Positions 32,679 through 38,898 of a DNA stretch of 38,898 bases are shown piece by piece (position 1 is the stretch's first letter; every line of letters begins with the position of its first letter). The DNA is from Chromatiales bacterium. Lineage in GTDB: Bacteria > Pseudomonadota > Gammaproteobacteria > Thiohalomonadales > Thiohalomonadaceae. A model generated the notes under the pieces. It was not told the origin of the DNA. It made no database searches and saw only the letters and a program-made list of their open reading frames with translations. The DNA lies in assembly GCA_003251535.1 (NCBI GenBank), contig QKFD01000071.1, positions 1 through 38,898 of the forward strand, written 5' to 3'. Position numbers and translations under genes: made by a program.

Positions 32679-33545
32679 ATGGGAGCGTGGCGAGCGATGG
32701 CAGCAGTCGATGGGCATAACCTCCCCGCCCTCTTCCCCGAGCCGTGGGCGAGCGAGTGGGGGGAGGATGGGTATGGGCTGTGGATGGCGTTTGAGTATCG
32801 AGGCGTGCGTCATGCGTTGAGATGGATCCCGCCGGGGAGCTTTTGGATGGGGTCGCCGCTGGACGAGGCGGAGCGTCGCCAGGACGAGACCAGACACGAA
32901 GTGACCTTGAGCGAGGGCTTCTGGCTGGGTGAGACGACGGTGACCCAGGCGCTGTGGGAGGCGATATTGGGCGAGAATCCCAGCCAGTTTAAGGGGGCAG
33001 AGCGGCCAGTGGAGCGGGTGAGTTGGGAGGATGCGGCGCGCTTCATCGAAGAGCTAAACACGGCGCTGCCTGGGCTGGGGCTGTCTCTGCCGACCGAGGC
33101 GCAGTGGGAGTACGCCTGTCGAGCCGGGAGCGAGACGCCGTTCTCCTTTGGGGCGGGCATCACGCCGGAGCAGGTGAACTACGACGGCAATCTCCCATAC
33201 AGCGGTGGCGAGAAAGGTCTCAATCGACAGGAGACGGTGGCGGTGAAGGCGCTGCCCTGCAACCGCTGGGGTCTGTACCAGATGCATGGCAATGTGTGGG
33301 AGTGGTGTCAGGACGGGTACGGCGACTATCCGCCCGGTCCGGTGACGGACCCGGGGGGCGTGGAGGGTGGCGACGGGCGCGTTCTGCGCGGCGGCTCGTG
33401 GTTCTTCGGCGCCAGGGGGTGCCGCTCCGCGTACCGCTACCTCAGGGAGCCTGGCGCCCGCAACGACGGTTTCGGTTTCCGGCTTGCCCGAGGTCGAATG
33501 GGTCAGACAGGTAGGCCGGTCCGGTCACCCGGCGGACCGCCGTAG
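32679..33545 (+). CDS. FGE-fold (sulfatase-modifying-factor-like) protein, DGR target 2
   Basis: A 288-residue stand-alone FGE-fold protein, close to the C-terminal domain of the big target: ALRWIPPGSFWMGSPLDEAE, NPSQFKGAERPVERVSWEDA, LPTEAQWEYACRAGSE, GLYQMHGNVWEWCQDGYGDY, RVLRGGSWFFGARG. Residues 231-271 are encoded by VR2. Unlike target 1, translation continues 17 residues past the VR, reading through the conserved hairpin before stopping. No signal peptide is visible, so it is probably cytoplasmic. The start is uncertain: ATG at 32679 or 32697. It looks like a duplicate of the first FGE domain placed downstream of the TR. Confidence 0.88.
   Translation: MGAWRAMAAVDGHNLPALFPEPWASEWGEDGYGLWMAFEYRGVRHALRWIPPGSFWMGSPLDEAERRQDETRHEVTLSEGFWLGETTVTQALWEAILGENPSQFKGAERPVERVSWEDAARFIEELNTALPGLGLSLPTEAQWEYACRAGSETPFSFGAGITPEQVNYDGNLPYSGGEKGLNRQETVAVKALPCNRWGLYQMHGNVWEWCQDGYGDYPPGPVTDPGGVEGGDGRVLRGGSWFFGARGCRSAYRYLREPGARNDGFGFRLARGRMGQTGRPVRSPGGPP
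33369..33492 (+). repeat. DGR variable repeat VR2
   Basis: Aligns without gaps to the template repeat over 124 bases. Of 13 mismatches, 12 are at template adenines. The only other one is G to A at the fifth base, at the extreme 5' edge where the mutagenised tract has probably not started. Encoded residues at the 11 variable codons are F, F, R, G, Y, Y, L, R, A, G, F. They differ from both TR and VR1 at most positions, so the two targets were diversified independently. Confidence 0.95.
33517..33539. other. GC-rich hairpin downstream of VR2
   Basis: A 7-bp perfect stem pairs CGGTCCG (33517-33523) with CGGACCG (33533-33539), with a 9-base loop, 24 bases after VR2. The equivalent of 30786-30807. 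Flanking words (TAGGCCGGTCCGGTC, AGCGGAGCGGAG, GGTCAGGCGGG) are shared after VR1 but absent after the TR, which suggests a cis-acting retrohoming element rather than protein-coding constraint. Confidence 0.65.
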
Positions 33546-33795
33546 CGGAGCGGAGGTGGTCAGGCGGGCGACAGGGCCGGCCCAGCCATAGCACCGAGAC
33601 CCCATGGAACCCCTTGGCGTGAGATCAGCGGTGCTTAGTCAGTTCTGACCCCGCCGGATGGCTATCCGCCCATCCCGGCTGACCGATGGTTATCTGCTAC
33701 CCCAACCACTCCATCGCTCCCCTCCTGAACTCCCGCCCAGCAGGCTTTCACGGCATAATCCACCCGCCTGCGCCGCGCCGCTAGGTTGATGAACG
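33546..33795. other. Intergenic region after the DGR locus
   Basis: The first ~50 bases belong to the conserved block following VR2 (AGCGGAGCGGAG, GGTCAGGCGGGCG). The remainder shows no gene, and a promoter for the Rieske gene is expected here. No classical terminator was identified. Confidence 0.35.
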
Positions 33796-34899
33796 ATGGC
33801 GCGAGGGGCGGGTTCGATGAGACGGGGGGCGCCTGGGCCGGCAGCCACAGGTCAATCCTTGGGGGCAGGTGGGAGGATGGGGGAAGGGGTGAATCAGGTG
33901 CGTGCTTTCCCTTTTATTCGAGTGGTCTTGGCCCTCTTGTTAGCCATTCAGGTCTGGACCTGGTTGCGCTTGGCCGGTGCGATCTGGCTGTCGGGCGCCT
34001 TTGAGCATCTGGCGGTGCTGGTTAAGTCTGTCGGGCCGTTAAAGATCTCGCTAGAGGCCTTTTGGGTCCTGGTGGTGCCGACCCTGGCGGTCAGTTTTTG
34101 GGTCCAGCGGGTCCCCTCCATGGGGGGGCGCGTGCTCGCCTATACCGTTCTAGGGGCCGCCGTCGCCCTGCTCGATCTGATCTCGAACGCTGGGTTCAAT
34201 TGGGCATTTATTGGGCATCAGCTGTGGGTCTATCTCATCTCTGGCGGTGTGGCGGGTCTTGCCTATGGCGCCATGTTGGAGTTGCGGTGGCGGGCTCGGC
34301 CTGCTGTGGCTGGGGAGGGGGCGCTGTCTGAAGGGCGGCGCAACTTGTTGGGCACGCTGGGGGTGTCCTTGGGGGGGGCGGGTCTGCTCGGTTCCTTGGC
34401 GGGGCCCCTCTATGTCTGGCGAAATCGGCATAGATATATCGATGTCAACCTGGGTCATCTCAAAGAGGATCAGCTGATGACCCTCACGGTGGCCAACAAG
34501 CCGGTATGGATCCTCAGGCGTTCACCTGAGGTGATTCGCCTGCTCGAACAGGAGAACCCACAGCTGTTTGATCCGCACTCAGAGCACTCTCAGCAGCCGG
34601 AGCAGGCAAAAAATGGGCTCCGATCGATCCGTCCAGAGTATTTCATCGCATACGGTATCTGTACGCACCTAGGGTGCGCCCCGGTCTACTCGCGGGACGG
34701 CGAGGGTAATGAGGGGGCTGATTCGAGCGCTGGTCCACAGTTCTTCTGTCCATGCCACGGGGGTCTCTTTGACCTTGCCGGGCGTGTCTATAGCGGGACT
34801 CCGCCACCCGCGAACCTGGTGGTCCCGGCCCACAGCTTTGTCTCGGCTGAGGTGGTCCGTCTCTACTTCCCCTCGCTGGCGGAGGCGTGGCGTGGCTAA
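33796..34899 (+). CDS. Rieske iron-sulfur protein with extra N-terminal membrane domain
   Basis: A 367-residue protein from the ATG at 33796. Starts at 33877 (ATG) or 33889 (GTG) are also plausible and would drop a low-complexity, Gly/Ala-rich N-terminus. Four hydrophobic segments (FIRVVLALLLAIQVWTWLRL onward) precede a PetA-like part: membrane anchor NLLGTLGVSLGGAGLLGSLA, LKEDQLMTLTVANKPVWILR, then the [2Fe-2S] ligands in CTHLGCAP and CPCHGGLFDLAGRV, and SGTPPPANLVVP. This is the Rieske subunit of a bc1-type ubiquinol:cytochrome c reductase. Cytochrome b and c1 genes are not adjacent, and the four-helix N-terminal addition is unusual. Confidence 0.85.
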   Translation: MARGAGSMRRGAPGPAATGQSLGAGGRMGEGVNQVRAFPFIRVVLALLLAIQVWTWLRLAGAIWLSGAFEHLAVLVKSVGPLKISLEAFWVLVVPTLAVSFWVQRVPSMGGRVLAYTVLGAAVALLDLISNAGFNWAFIGHQLWVYLISGGVAGLAYGAMLELRWRARPAVAGEGALSEGRRNLLGTLGVSLGGAGLLGSLAGPLYVWRNRHRYIDVNLGHLKEDQLMTLTVANKPVWILRRSPEVIRLLEQENPQLFDPHSEHSQQPEQAKNGLRSIRPEYFIAYGICTHLGCAPVYSRDGEGNEGADSSAGPQFFCPCHGGLFDLAGRVYSGTPPPANLVVPAHSFVSAEVVRLYFPSLAEAWRG

Positions 34900-35025
34900 C
34901 CGGCGGGGGGGCTGGCTGGGCTGGAGCCGCAAGCGGATCTCCCTTCTCTCTACCTAAGACGTTGCCTCTGCTGCGCTGTCACAGGGCTACCTGGGCGGTG
35001 GGGCGGGGGGGATGCGCCGCCGTCG

Positions 35026-36849
35026 TTACCGGGTCAGCTCTGCCAAGGCGGCCGCAGCGCTGCGGTGGTCTGGGCAGAGTTGCAGGCAGCGGCGGAGGTG
35101 GTGGGCGGCGCGCTGCGGCTCCCCCTGTTGGCGGGCGATGTCGCCTAGGTGGAAGTGGCAGCCGCTGTGCCAGCGGGCCGCGGTGGGTCGCTCCACGAGT
35201 TGGGCGAAGAGCGCCGTGGCCGCCTCCCAGGCGGTGGCCAGTTTGAGGAGGGAGGCGCGTTCATAGCGGGGTTCATCGGCCTCCGCCAGCGGTGGGGCGG
35301 TGGGGTCGGTGATGAGCCGCTGGGCCAGCTGGGTCACCTCTCTCTCGGTCAGCTCTCCCGCCTCCATGGCGCGGTAGAGCAGTTGGCGGCGCGTCTCCCA
35401 GCCGCACTCCCCCCTGGCCAGGAGCTGTTGGCGCTCTGTGCCGCGGATGAGATCGGCGGCGGCGCCGAGGCAGCGGAGCCGCTGCTGCGCTGCTGGGGGG
35501 TGTTGTTGCCGTAGTTGCTGGTAGTCGGCGGCACTGAGCAGCCGCTGGCGTTGGGCGTAGTGGAGCAGGGGGAGGGCGGCGGTGTCGGGTTGCTGCGGGT
35601 CGAGCAGCAGGTGGCTGAGTTGGGGGCCCCAGCGGCGGGCGTGGTGTAGCAGGAACCACGCCTCCTCCAGGGCGATGGTGGGGGCCGCCTCCAGGTGGCG
35701 GATCAGGGCGGCGGTGATCTCCTGCTCCCCCGGTTGCGGCCAGGTCGGCGCCGGTGGCGGGGGGGCGAGGGCGTGCAGTAGCTGCCGCCACTGTTGGGCG
35801 GCGCTGTCGATGGCAAAGCGCTCTTGGGCGATCGCCTGGGCGCGCTGGGCGAGGCGCTGCCAGAGTGGCGGGGCGGCGGCCAGGCGGTCGATGGCGGGGC
35901 CCAGCTCAGCATCGGTGTCGATGAGTAGGGCGCTCTCGCCGTCGATCAACACCCCCTCCAGTCCGCTGGCGGTGCGGCGCGCTACCACCGGCACGCCACA
36001 GGCCATCGCCTCCTGGACGGAGTTGGCCAGCCCCTCGTAGGCGGAGAGCAGTACCAGCGCCTGGGCCGCCACCAGCTGCGTCATCACCTCTGCCACTGGC
36101 AGCACCCCGCCGTAACGGACCTGGTGCCCCGTCTCCCGTTGCAGCAGCTCCAGCAGGGCCAGACGCAGGGGGCCGTCACCGTAGAGGGTGGCGGAGAACC
36201 AGGGGCGCTGGCGACTCACGCTGATGAGGGCGCGGGCGGTCTCCAGGATCCGTTTTTGGGGCCCCTCCAGCCGCCCTAGATAGAGGGCGTGGAAGGGGGT
36301 GCGGCACCAGCGGGCGCGCCCGGGTGGCGGCGGGACCGACGAGGGGCAGTGGAGCAGCTGCACAGCCGCTGGCAGGCGTGTTTGCAGTTGGCGGGTCAGC
36401 TCCTGGGAGACCGCCACCACCGCGGCCACCCGCCACTCCGCTGCGCCCCAGAGGAAGTGGTCGGCCAGGCGCCAGTAGAAGGGGTCGTCGCTGCGCATCA
36501 CCAGCACGCTGGGGAGTGCGACCGCTCGACCCCAGTGGTTGGCCAGTAGGGCGGGGAGCAGGTGGTCCGCCACCAGCACCTCTATGTCCTCTTGGGCGCA
36601 GAGGGCCAGGAGCTGGTCTACCGCGCTGGCCAGCCCCCCCAGGGGGGCGTTGATCTCGCGGACCGGCAGACCGGCGGCGCGTAGGTCGGCACTCAGTGGG
36701 CTCGTGGTGCCGCTGCTGGCGTAGCGGATGGCCACTGGGTCGATATCGAGTTGGGCGAGGCGCGGCGCCATGCGGCGCAGCCAGCTATCGGGGCCCCCCA
36801 CCCGGTTGTCGCCGTAGAAGCAGAGGCCGACCCGTAGCCGCCGGCTCAT
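35026..36849 (-). CDS. Glycosyltransferase (GT4 type) with C-terminal helical/TPR extension
   Basis: A 607-residue protein beginning MSRRLRVGLCFYGDNRVGGP. Residues about 5-360 are a GT-B fold: N-terminal Rossmann part, then FHALYLGRLEGPQKRILETA and the donor-binding LSAYEGLANSVQEAMACGVP with the E-x7-E pattern. The C-terminal ~220 residues are helical, ending in a TPR-like CHFHLGDIARQQGEPQRAAH. The start ATG overlaps the upstream gene's stop (ATGA), which favours it over an ATG 12 bases upstream. It probably builds a surface polysaccharide or modifies surface proteins along with the two genes upstream of it in the cluster. Confidence 0.88.
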   Translation of the reverse strand: MSRRLRVGLCFYGDNRVGGPDSWLRRMAPRLAQLDIDPVAIRYASSGTTSPLSADLRAAGLPVREINAPLGGLASAVDQLLALCAQEDIEVLVADHLLPALLANHWGRAVALPSVLVMRSDDPFYWRLADHFLWGAAEWRVAAVVAVSQELTRQLQTRLPAAVQLLHCPSSVPPPPGRARWCRTPFHALYLGRLEGPQKRILETARALISVSRQRPWFSATLYGDGPLRLALLELLQRETGHQVRYGGVLPVAEVMTQLVAAQALVLLSAYEGLANSVQEAMACGVPVVARRTASGLEGVLIDGESALLIDTDAELGPAIDRLAAAPPLWQRLAQRAQAIAQERFAIDSAAQQWRQLLHALAPPPPAPTWPQPGEQEITAALIRHLEAAPTIALEEAWFLLHHARRWGPQLSHLLLDPQQPDTAALPLLHYAQRQRLLSAADYQQLRQQHPPAAQQRLRCLGAAADLIRGTERQQLLARGECGWETRRQLLYRAMEAGELTEREVTQLAQRLITDPTAPPLAEADEPRYERASLLKLATAWEAATALFAQLVERPTAARWHSGCHFHLGDIARQQGEPQRAAHHLRRCLQLCPDHRSAAAALAELTR

Positions 36850-38255
36850 CCCACCACCCACAGGGGGCGCTCCGGCGCCAGCGCCAGCAGGCGGCGGGCC
36901 AGCTGCGGGGCGGAGCCGAGCGAGGCCAGGGCCACCGGCAGGCTGGGGTGGCGGGCGAGGGCACTGGCGGGGTTGAGTAGTGCGGTGCCGGCGGGGCCGT
37001 GGTCGCCCTGCGGGTTCGACTCGATGAAGGCCGCCACCGTAATACCGACGCCGCTGAGGGCCTGTTGCAGGCCGGCGCCCACCTCGCCGGCGCCGTAGAT
37101 GAGCAGCCGGCGCACCCCTGCCCGTTGCAGGCGCAGCACCAGCTGGGCTATCGCCAACTCCGCCGATAGACGGTGGTCACTGAGCTGCCACTGCTCGCGC
37201 TGGCCACCGGGGGCGAGCCACTCCAGGGTGGCGGGGGGGTGCCAGCGGAGGCGGTGGGGGGCCTCTTCGGTGGTGCTGAGGGCTATCCCCCAGGCCGTCA
37301 GTTGGCGGCCAAGCTGGCCCGCCACCACCGGCTCCTCCAGCAGTAGGCTACAGCGGCGCAGGCCCCTCTCCAGCAGTCGCCCCACTAGCTGATCGAGGGC
37401 GTGTTGGCGGCCGCTGCGGGCCCACTCGTTCTCCGCCCAGTCCCACACCGGCGCCTGTCGGTAGCCGAGCTGCGCCAGCCGCTCCGTCTCGGCGGCGAGC
37501 AGCTGGGTGGGCAGTTCCGCGGTGGGGGGGGGGAGGGGGGGGAGCGGCGGCCACTGCGCCGCGACGGCAAACTCCGCGGCCCCGCTATCGAGCTGGACGC
37601 TGCCGGTGTGGGCGATGCCGGCCGCCAGGCCGGCCAGGGCGGCGGCAAACTCCCGCTCGGTGCGGCGGGCGCGCCAATAGGGGAGTAGTGCCGGTAGCAG
37701 TTCGACATGTTTCCAGGCGTGGACGAAGCTCTTGCGGAAGAGGTCGTGCGGCTGCTGTTCAAAGTCGTGCAGGCCGCAGCCCAGCTCCAGCTGTACCCAT
37801 GGCTGTCCCTGCTCTGCCAGGCGCTGGAGGAGCTGGGTCTCCGGCCGGATCTCGGTTGCCACTGCCGGGCAGAGGCGGAGCGCCTGGGGCAGGTGGGCGG
37901 TGCGGTAGAGGTGGAGGCCGGCGGGGCGCCAGCCGCCAAAGAGGCGATCGAACACCAGCCCCTGCACCGCCGCCACCTCCGGCCCCAGTTGTGCGGCGGC
38001 GGCCATGAGGCGGTTCAGCGCCCCGGGTAGCAGCAGCACATCGGCGTCCAGCTGGAGGCTCCAGGGGCGACCCGCAGCGAGGCCGTGGCGCAGCCCCGCC
38101 GCCAGGGTGGCGGCGAAGGGGCGCTGCTGGATGGTGGTGAGCGCCGCCCCCGCCCCCAGCTGCTGGGTCAAGAGTTGGGCGCAGGCGGCGTGGGTGCGCT
38201 CGCCGGCGCTGCGCACCACGCCGCTCACCTGGTTGGCCCAGGTCACCCCGCTCAT
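36846..38255 (-). CDS. Glycosyltransferase-like protein with C-terminal Rossmann domain
   Basis: A 469-residue protein beginning MSGVTWANQVSGVVRSAGER. The first ~230 residues look like a GT-A enzyme, with WSLQLDADVLLLPGALNRLM giving a DxD-type motif and later YRTAHLPQALRLCP. The C-terminal part has a dinucleotide-binding-like RLLIYGAGEVGAGLQQALSG and ends in a NeuD/PglD-like sugar-enzyme pattern (VAAFIESNPQGDHG). The N-terminal strand usual for GT2 is poorly conserved. It is coupled by ATGA overlaps to the asparagine synthase-like gene before it and the GT4 gene after it. A 158-codon in-frame extension upstream lies inside the neighbour and is rejected. Confidence 0.75.
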   Translation of the reverse strand: MSGVTWANQVSGVVRSAGERTHAACAQLLTQQLGAGAALTTIQQRPFAATLAAGLRHGLAAGRPWSLQLDADVLLLPGALNRLMAAAAQLGPEVAAVQGLVFDRLFGGWRPAGLHLYRTAHLPQALRLCPAVATEIRPETQLLQRLAEQGQPWVQLELGCGLHDFEQQPHDLFRKSFVHAWKHVELLPALLPYWRARRTEREFAAALAGLAAGIAHTGSVQLDSGAAEFAVAAQWPPLPPLPPPTAELPTQLLAAETERLAQLGYRQAPVWDWAENEWARSGRQHALDQLVGRLLERGLRRCSLLLEEPVVAGQLGRQLTAWGIALSTTEEAPHRLRWHPPATLEWLAPGGQREQWQLSDHRLSAELAIAQLVLRLQRAGVRRLLIYGAGEVGAGLQQALSGVGITVAAFIESNPQGDHGPAGTALLNPASALARHPSLPVALASLGSAPQLARRLLALAPERPLWVVG

Positions 38256-38898
38256 GGCGCCGCAGCCGGTGGCAGGTGGCGCGCTACCAGTGGGTCGAGC
38301 GCCTCGCCGCGCAGATAGCGCCGCAGCCACAGCTCCGCCATCAGTAGCAGCCAGAGGTGGTGGATATCGAACTGCCCCAGCGCCGCCGCCATGCCGCTGG
38401 GGCAGGCGTAGCCAAACTCCAGCAGGGCGCCGTGCTGGAGCAGGGGGGTGGCAAAGGCGCGGATGGGGCGCTGCCACTGCTCCAGGGGGAAGCCGAACCC
38501 CTTTTTGCGCGCGGTGAGGAGGCTGGCGGGGAGCCGTTCGGCCAGCGCCCGCTTGAGGAGCGCCTTGCGCTCTTGCTGCTGGTAGAGCTGCTCGGGCGGC
38601 CAGAGGAACCAGTGGTTGAGGAGCCGTTGATCGAGAAACGGCACCCGCACCTCCACCCCCGCCGCCATGCTGGCCCGGTCCACCTTGGCCAGGATGTCGT
38701 CCGGCAGGAAGGTGTGGAAGTCGAGCCACTGGGCGCGGCTGGTGGCGGGGAGTTCGGGCCGGTCGTAGTGGCGTAGTAGCCAGAGGTGGTCAAACGCCAC
38801 CTCGCGCCCCGCCAGTTGGCTGAGCTGGGGCTGGGTGAAGTAGCCGGGCAGGCGGAAGTGGTGGGCGAGCGCCGCCGCTGGGGGTTGGGGGGGGAGGG
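38252..38898 (-). CDS. Asparagine synthase-like amidotransferase, 5' part beyond window
   Basis: The frame is open from the right edge of the window to TGA at 38252-38254 (215 codons seen), so the N-terminal glutaminase domain and much of the synthetase domain are outside. What is visible is the C-terminal end of an AsnB-type domain: WLDFHTFLPDDILAKVDRAS, MAAGVEVRVPFLD, KALLKRALAERLP, then KKGFGFPLEQW. Such enzymes in polysaccharide clusters amidate sugars or peptides. An internal GTG at 38800 is not the start because conserved sequence continues upstream to the edge. Confidence 0.9.
   Translation of the reverse strand, partial: LPPQPPAAALAHHFRLPGYFTQPQLSQLAGREVAFDHLWLLRHYDRPELPATSRAQWLDFHTFLPDDILAKVDRASMAAGVEVRVPFLDQRLLNHWFLWPPEQLYQQQERKALLKRALAERLPASLLTARKKGFGFPLEQWQRPIRAFATPLLQHGALLEFGYACPSGMAAALGQFDIHHLWLLLMAELWLRRYLRGEALDPLVARHLPPAAAP

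Noticed and set aside
35273-35791. 172-codon minus-strand frame overlapping the GT4 gene
   Set aside because: Ala/Pro/Arg-rich out-of-frame shadow of the glycosyltransferase.
38256-38729. 158-codon N-terminal extension of the glycosyltransferase at 36846
   Set aside because: It lies inside the asparagine-synthase frame, is low in coding character, and the ATGA overlap at 38255 marks a better start.

Overview
The window is GC-rich and looks like a gammaproteobacterial chromosome. Supporting features are a complete nine-gene System I cytochrome c maturation operon (ccmABCDEFGHI), a dapC-dapD pair, NhaD, YaeQ, an AI-2E/PerM-type permease and a proteobacterial-style Rieske protein. A sulfur-oxidising relative such as Chromatiales is plausible, but that is inference from gene content and nothing here proves the genus.

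Layout. (1) 1-1085: the 5' part of a Y1/IS200-like (REP-associated type) transposase on the minus strand, then a gene-free stretch of degenerate TGGGTGTCC motifs. (2) 1086-16160: housekeeping genes, namely a LysR regulator, a small conserved protein, a permease, dapD and dapC, a VOC protein, yaeQ, nhaD, the ccm operon and a DUF1810 protein. (3) 16162-19610: accessory genes (an unknown small protein, an AraC/GyrI-like regulator, a CZB zinc-binding protein) among dispersed and tandem repeats. (4) 19622-23544: a composite ISL3-bounded mobile segment flanked by an 8-bp target duplication. It holds a decayed IS3 element, a lower-GC glycosyltransferase gene and one intact ISL3 copy, and it split a small membrane-protein gene from its ribosome binding site. 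(5) 24381-33545: the most interesting locus, described below. (6) 33796-34899: an unusual Rieske protein with an extra N-terminal membrane domain. (7) 35026-38898: a minus-strand polysaccharide cluster with two glycosyltransferases and an asparagine-synthase-like amidotransferase that runs off the window.

The highlight is a conflict or sensing operon combined with a diversity-generating retroelement (DGR). In order it encodes a metallophosphoesterase-TIR protein, a MoxR-like AAA+ ATPase, a large vWA-like protein ending in a formylglycine-generating-enzyme-like (FGE/C-type-lectin fold) domain, an HRDC accessory protein, a DGR reverse transcriptase, a 124-bp template repeat (TR), and a second stand-alone FGE-fold protein. 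The ends of both FGE domains are variable repeats (VR1, VR2) of the same TR. VR1 differs from the TR at 12 positions, all TR adenines. VR2 differs at 13 positions, 12 of them TR adenines; the exception is a G-to-A change at the fifth base of the aligned block. This is the signature of adenine-directed mutagenic retrohoming. The inferred picture is that the hypervariable FGE domains bind changing ligands and the MoxR/vWA and MPP-TIR proteins turn binding into an effector response.
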